The translations under genes and the position numbers were made by a program. This document shows, in pieces, positions 4,766 to 8,433 of a stretch of 8,433 nucleotides of DNA (positions are counted from its first letter, which is position 1; the number at the start of each line of letters is the position of its first letter). The notes below the pieces were generated by a model, which had not been told where the DNA came from, searched no databases, and was given only the letters and a program-made list of their open reading frames with translations. This DNA is from Candidatus Gastranaerophilales bacterium (GTDB taxonomy: Bacteria; Cyanobacteriota; Vampirovibrionia; Gastranaerophilales; Gastranaerophilaceae): NCBI GenBank assembly GCA_947589525.1, contig CANQAW010000068.1:1-8433 (forward strand). The letters run 5' to 3'.

Positions 4766-6376
4766 ATGTCCGAAAATTTGAATGAAAATTTGGAAAAACA
4801 TATTAGTTATCTTAACATGATGTTTGACATTAGTACAATTGCTAATCAAACGGATGATATATATGAATTAATTGCAAAATTGGCGCAGTATTGTGAAAAT
4901 TTAATAAATTCAAAACATGTAACTTTTTATTTGCTTGAAAATCACAATTATAAATGCGTATATACAAACGAAAAAACACGAAACACCGAGTTTTTCGAAT
5001 CGGATTCGAATAAAACGACTTTTTGGGACGTTACAAAATGCGCCAAATTGATAAAAATAAGCGAAGAAGCCGGAACACAGCACTATAAATCATTTATTGA
5101 AGTAAACAATATAATCCCCGCAGACCCGAGTTTAATGAGAGTGTTCTTTGACAGGGAAATACCTATTTGCTATTGCTTTATGAAAGAAGACCCGCAATCT
5201 CCGCTTGATGAAACGGTATTTTCAAACTTAAATGCGGCGCTTTCATATATTGAACCTATTATTGCAAAATATCACAGGCAAATTAAAAGAAATGAAGAAA
5301 TAACACAGCTTCAAAAATCTCTTCATAATATTTCAATTCTTTATAATATTTCTCAGGCGGTTAATTTCATTGATGATTTGAAAAAACTGCTTCAGGTTAT
5401 TATTCAAAAAGCGCTTATTACGCTTGACGCCGAAAAAGGCTCATTAATGCTGTATGATTATTCGCTTAATGCGCTTCAGGTCAGAATTGTAAGCGGTCTG
5501 AAAGATAAAAAGCTTGAAACGGCAATAAATAACGGTGCCGTTCAATGCGCTAAAATCGGAATTGGAGAAGGCATTGCAGGAACTGTATTTTTAGAGCGCA
5601 AACCCATTATAACAAATCTTGGCTGTGCCGACCCTCGATACATAGTTAAAGAATATATGAGCAACGTAACTTCGCTTCTTTGCGTTCCTTTAATTGCCAA
5701 AGGCGAAGTTATAGGCGTTATTAACATTACAAATAAAAAACAAGGGAAATTATTCAATCAAAAAGATTTGGAATTTATCACCTCGCTTGCCAACCAAGCC
5801 GCAATAGCTATTGATAACGCAAAATTATACGAACTTGCCACAAAAGACGGTATGACAAAACTTTATATTTACCGTCACTTCTGCACATTATTGGAAAACG
5901 AAGTTCGCAGGTGCGAAAGATACAAGAGAAACATGTCCTTAATTATGATGGACATTGATAACTTTAAAAAAATAAACGATACATACGGCCACTTAATGGG
6001 CGACACAATATTAAAACGCCTTGCCTCGGTATTACAAGAAACTGTCAGAAATATCGATATTCCTGCCAGATACGGCGGAGAAGAATTTGTTGTAATTTTA
6101 CCCGAAACCGAAAAAGAAGATGCTTGTGTAATTGCCGAGCGTATAAGAAGCAATATAGCAAAAATCGTCGTTCCTATTAATGATAAAGAAAATCTTTCCC
6201 CGACGGTTTCTATGGGAGTTGCACAATATTCAACAGACGGTCAAGAACCAAAAGAACTGGTTAATTGTGCTGATACCGCATTATACCATTCAAAGCACAA
6301 CGGCAAAAATTGTGTTTCCGTATACGGAAAAGACGAATGCCGTAAAATTGAACAGGTAAATATAGAAAATATTTAG
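4766..6376 (+). CDS. Diguanylate cyclase with two GAF-type sensor domains (GAF-GAF-GGDEF)
   Basis: It probably makes cyclic di-GMP from two GTP in response to a ligand sensed by the N-terminal domains. From ATG 4766 it has 536 residues. Residues 10-165 form a divergent GAF-like domain. Residues about 185-352 form a clear GAF domain (IGEGIAGTVFLERKPIITN, LLCVPLIAKGEVIGVINI). The GGDEF domain follows with a DGMTKLYIYRHF linker, metal-binding MMDIDNFKKINDTYGH, active site GGEEF (437-441) and inhibitory RNID (428-431, RxxD five residues earlier), so it looks active and subject to product inhibition. No membrane segment is seen, so it is probably cytoplasmic. A TTG at 4751 would add five residues; neither start has a well-placed ribosome site. 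The 3' end overlaps yhcH by 4 bp. Confidence 0.93.
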   Translation: MSENLNENLEKHISYLNMMFDISTIANQTDDIYELIAKLAQYCENLINSKHVTFYLLENHNYKCVYTNEKTRNTEFFESDSNKTTFWDVTKCAKLIKISEEAGTQHYKSFIEVNNIIPADPSLMRVFFDREIPICYCFMKEDPQSPLDETVFSNLNAALSYIEPIIAKYHRQIKRNEEITQLQKSLHNISILYNISQAVNFIDDLKKLLQVIIQKALITLDAEKGSLMLYDYSLNALQVRIVSGLKDKKLETAINNGAVQCAKIGIGEGIAGTVFLERKPIITNLGCADPRYIVKEYMSNVTSLLCVPLIAKGEVIGVINITNKKQGKLFNQKDLEFITSLANQAAIAIDNAKLYELATKDGMTKLYIYRHFCTLLENEVRRCERYKRNMSLIMMDIDNFKKINDTYGHLMGDTILKRLASVLQETVRNIDIPARYGGEEFVVILPETEKEDACVIAERIRSNIAKIVVPINDKENLSPTVSMGVAQYSTDGQEPKELVNCADTALYHSKHNGKNCVSVYGKDECRKIEQVNIENI

Positions 6377-6828
6377 ATTTTTATTTTTACTATAACTTTT
6401 TTAATAACCGTATCATCTTTAACGCTGAGCATCGGAGCATGGACGTCGTTTGGGTAAAACATTACAAAATCGCCCTGTTTAACATTAATATAGTTATATT
6501 CGCCGTTTGACAAAAACGCAACATCTTTATTGCAATCATAAGGAGCAACAACATCCGTAAAATCTTCAAGAATGCCGTAACCCATCTTTTCTTCACCTTT
6601 TATAACATATTGAATATCGATATAGCTTCTGTGTACTTCCCATTTTTTGTCTTTTTCATTTTTGGTTTTCAGGGTTTGAACATTTGCATATATTTCATCG
6701 GACAAAATTTCATATTTGCCGTCATTTAAATCAACAAGAGGAGAATTGAGCAAAAACTCAAATCCTTTTTTTACTTTTTCTCCCAGTGTATAGTATTGCT
6801 TTGCATTGTTTAATCTGTCAAATATCAT
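6373..6828 (-). CDS. YhcH/YjgK/YiaL family protein (DUF386, cupin-like sugar protein)
   Basis: Members of this family are small beta-barrel proteins linked to sugar use; E. coli YhcH (NanQ) acts as a sialic acid anomerase and EbgC partners a beta-galactosidase. The protein has 151 residues, the full family length. Family features are WEVHRSYIDIQYVIKGEE (63-80) with candidate metal ligands E64 and H66, and FYPNDVHAPML (124-134) with H130. AAGGGG precedes the ATG. The start overlaps the upstream glycosyltransferase by 11 bp, so it is the last gene of the miaB-glycosyltransferase unit. No sialate or galactoside genes are in the window, so the substrate is open. The family call is strong; the exact reaction is not shown. 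Confidence 0.9.
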   Translation of the reverse strand: MIFDRLNNAKQYYTLGEKVKKGFEFLLNSPLVDLNDGKYEILSDEIYANVQTLKTKNEKDKKWEVHRSYIDIQYVIKGEEKMGYGILEDFTDVVAPYDCNKDVAFLSNGEYNYINVKQGDFVMFYPNDVHAPMLSVKDDTVIKKVIVKIKI

Positions 6829-7576
6829 ATTTTTCCCCTTTGAAATTTTTTTCCAATATCATTATCTGCAAAATAAATTCTTCGATAAATTTCATTTTTG
6901 AAAATAAATAACCAAATTCACCCTCTAAAAATCCTCTTTTTAAAATGTACCAATACAGAAAAGAAATTAAAGGCTTTGCAATAACTGAGGGGGATTTTAT
7001 CGGAGTTGTTTTCAAAACGGCTTTATTTTTTTCAAGCATATTTTCTATATTCAAAGAAATATTATTATCAATAAATTTTAAAATATATTCGTTTTTCTTT
7101 TTAAAATTTTCATTAACTTTTTGAATTTTATATTTTCCGTTCGGAGAAATTGAAAAATTTTCTTTAATAACGCAGAAATTTTTTCTAAAAAGTCTGATTT
7201 GATTTTTTTCTTTAAGAAATTTTATTTCTTTATTTAAATAAAAATATTTTCTGGGAAACGAAAAAATATTCTTATTTTTCGGGGGATTGGCAATTAATTG
7301 ATTTATTTTATCCAAAAGCTTTTTCGGAACTATTTCATTTTCTTCAAGAATTAATACCCAGTCATTTTTTAAATTTTCAATAATTTCTTTAAAGTCTGTT
7401 TTTTCGTTTTTATCCGAAAATATTACCTTTGTTTTGTATTCTTTTGCTACGGCAACAGTTTCATCCGTAGAATGAAAATCTAAAATTACAATTTCATCTG
7501 CCTCAGCAAGCGCTTCAAGTATTTCAAAAAGATATTTTTCGCAGTTATAAGTTTTAATTAGTACACTTAAATTCAT
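6818..7576 (-). CDS. WaaE/KdtX-like family 2 glycosyltransferase
   Basis: It is predicted to transfer a sugar from a nucleotide donor during surface polysaccharide or lipid-sugar assembly. From the ATG at 7576 it has 252 residues. The N-terminal GT-A half shows LSVLIKTYNCEKYL (3-16) and ADEIVILDFHSTDETVAVAKEY (26-47), matching the usual ADEIvvvDsgSTDeT pattern. NQIRLFRKN (125-133) and the C-terminal YILKRGFLEGEFGYLF segment are also typical of this subgroup. The usual DAD metal-binding triplet is replaced by EEN at 78-80 (VLILEENE), so activity is uncertain. The ATG overlaps the miaB stop as ATGA, with GGAAG upstream; an ATG 24 bp earlier is inside miaB and less likely. GC is only about 19% over 7021-7320, far below miaB. 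Confidence 0.85.
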   Translation of the reverse strand: MNLSVLIKTYNCEKYLFEILEALAEADEIVILDFHSTDETVAVAKEYKTKVIFSDKNEKTDFKEIIENLKNDWVLILEENEIVPKKLLDKINQLIANPPKNKNIFSFPRKYFYLNKEIKFLKEKNQIRLFRKNFCVIKENFSISPNGKYKIQKVNENFKKKNEYILKFIDNNISLNIENMLEKNKAVLKTTPIKSPSVIAKPLISFLYWYILKRGFLEGEFGYLFSKMKFIEEFILQIMILEKNFKGEKYDI

Positions 7577-8433
7577 TTTGAACTTCCAAACATACACCAA
7601 GTTGTTGCACGCTCAATTTTAACATCAACAAAATCACCGATATTGTAATCTTTATTATCGGTCAGATGAACAACTTTATTGTTCCTTGTTCTGCCTTGAT
7701 ATATTCCGTCTTTGATGTTATCAATTAATATTTCAAGAGTTCTTCCCACGTATTTTTGATTGGATTTAAGACTCATTTCTTTTACTTTATCATTTATTAT
7801 CTGAAGTCTTTTCTTTTTTATATCCTCACTGATAAATAAATCCGTCATTTTTCCCGCTTTTGTTAAGGGGCGGGGAGAATATGAGGCAGTATTTGAATAA
7901 TCAAGCTCTAATTTCTCAATAGCTTTTATTGTATCTTGAAACTCATCATCCGTTTCCGAAGGAAATCCTACTATAAAATCAGACGTTATGGTAACATCTT
8001 TGATGTTTTTTCTTATTTTTTGAACAATTTTTTCATATTCTTCAAAATTATATCTTCTGTTCATCTCCTTTAAAATTCGATTAGAACCTGATTGCATCGG
8101 AATGTGAAAACACTCGCAGATTTTTTTGGAATTTTTAACCGTTTCAATAACTTCAGGCGTTATATCGGTGGGATAAGATGTTGTAAAACGTATTCTGAAA
8201 TTCCCCTCAAGATTATCCAAAGCTTTCAAAAGAAGCGCAAAATTAGTACCGTCTGATAGGTTTTTACCGTAACTGTCCACATTTTGACCCAAAAGCGTAA
8301 TTTCTTTATATCCTTTTTTAATAATATCTTTTGCTTCTTTAACTATGGCATCTATACTTCTTGAGCGCTCTCTGCCACGAGTATACGGAACTACGCAATA
8401 GGAGCAGAAATTATCGCACCCTTCCATTATAGG
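7573..8433 (-). CDS. miaB: tRNA-2-methylthio-N6-dimethylallyladenosine synthase MiaB, N-terminus outside window
   Basis: MiaB is a radical-SAM enzyme with two iron-sulfur clusters that adds a methylthio group to i6A37 of tRNAs reading UNN codons. The 286 residues present start inside the radical-SAM domain: the cluster motif CDNFCSYC is followed by VVPYTRGRERSRS and then EITLLGQNVDSYG, all MiaB hallmarks. HIPMQSGSNRILKEMNRRY and TSDFIVGFPSETDDEF are also present. The last 65 or so residues form the TRAM RNA-binding domain (GRTRNNKVVHL). The N-terminal MTTase domain, about 150 residues, lies beyond 8433; the ATG at 8427 is internal (PIMEGC). Motifs favour MiaB over MtaB or RimO. It leads the operon with the glycosyltransferase and yhcH through short overlaps. 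Confidence 0.96.
   Translation of the reverse strand, partial: PIMEGCDNFCSYCVVPYTRGRERSRSIDAIVKEAKDIIKKGYKEITLLGQNVDSYGKNLSDGTNFALLLKALDNLEGNFRIRFTTSYPTDITPEVIETVKNSKKICECFHIPMQSGSNRILKEMNRRYNFEEYEKIVQKIRKNIKDVTITSDFIVGFPSETDDEFQDTIKAIEKLELDYSNTASYSPRPLTKAGKMTDLFISEDIKKKRLQIINDKVKEMSLKSNQKYVGRTLEILIDNIKDGIYQGRTRNNKVVHLTDNKDYNIGDFVDVKIERATTWCMFGSSK

Noticed and set aside
5542..6153. Minus-strand open frames inside the GGDEF gene
   Set aside because: They are shadows of the GAF and GGDEF domains, with no ribosome sites or recognisable motifs.
6315..6330. Perfect 16-bp palindrome TTTCCGTATACGGAAA near the 3' end of the GGDEF gene
   Set aside because: It encodes conserved-looking residues (VSVYGK) within the coding frame, with no second copy or promoter nearby, so coincidence is likely.
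6358..6374. Possible terminator after the GGDEF gene
   Set aside because: The stem is six A-T pairs only (AAATAT/ATATTT). It is followed by a T-rich run but is too weak to call, and such stems are common in AT-rich DNA.

Overview
The window looks like a stretch of a low-GC bacterial chromosome. It opens with the conserved order tRNA-Trp, secE, nusG, rplK, rplA. The tRNA gene does not encode its CCA end. Core genes sit at roughly 33-38% GC, and two polysaccharide-type genes drop to about 19-22%. The translated proteins and the GAF-GAF-GGDEF protein would fit a gut relative of Cyanobacteria (Vampirovibrionia/Gastranaerophilales-like) or another AT-rich anaerobe. That placement is a guess from style and needs a phylogeny.

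Region 1 (1-2528, plus strand) is the translation and transcription block: 5'-truncated tRNA-Trp(CCA), secE, nusG, rplK (L11) and rplA (L1). Between nusG and rplK lies a 190-bp non-coding island of about 60% GC, full of short hairpins and recurring GCGAG/CCGAG words. Two look-alike RNA structures sit just ahead of the Shine-Dalgarno sequences of rplK and rplA. Both match the ribosomal protein L1 operator, so L1 probably represses both cistrons. A strong terminator follows rplA, and the usual rplJ-rplL genes do not follow.

Region 2 (2462-3555, plus strand) holds a GtrA-family membrane protein, whose best ATG overlaps the end of rplA so that the terminator lies inside its first codons. A hypothetical protein follows, with a possible leaderless promoter.

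Region 3 (3544-4670, minus strand) is a coupled pair: a class I SAM methyltransferase followed by a YlxR/RnpM-like RNA-binding protein, away from the usual nusA-infB setting.

Region 4 (4766-6376, plus strand) is a GAF-GAF-GGDEF diguanylate cyclase with intact active and inhibitory sites, divergent from the methyltransferase.

Region 5 (6373-8433, minus strand) is a tightly overlapping operon: miaB (cut by the window end), a WaaE-like family 2 glycosyltransferase with an altered DxD position, and a YhcH/YjgK/YiaL-family sugar protein. Both convergent gene pairs in the window overlap at their 3' ends. I see no mobile element, CRISPR array or defence system. The most interesting signals are the paired L1 operators, the GC-rich structured island and the terminator embedded in the gtrA start.
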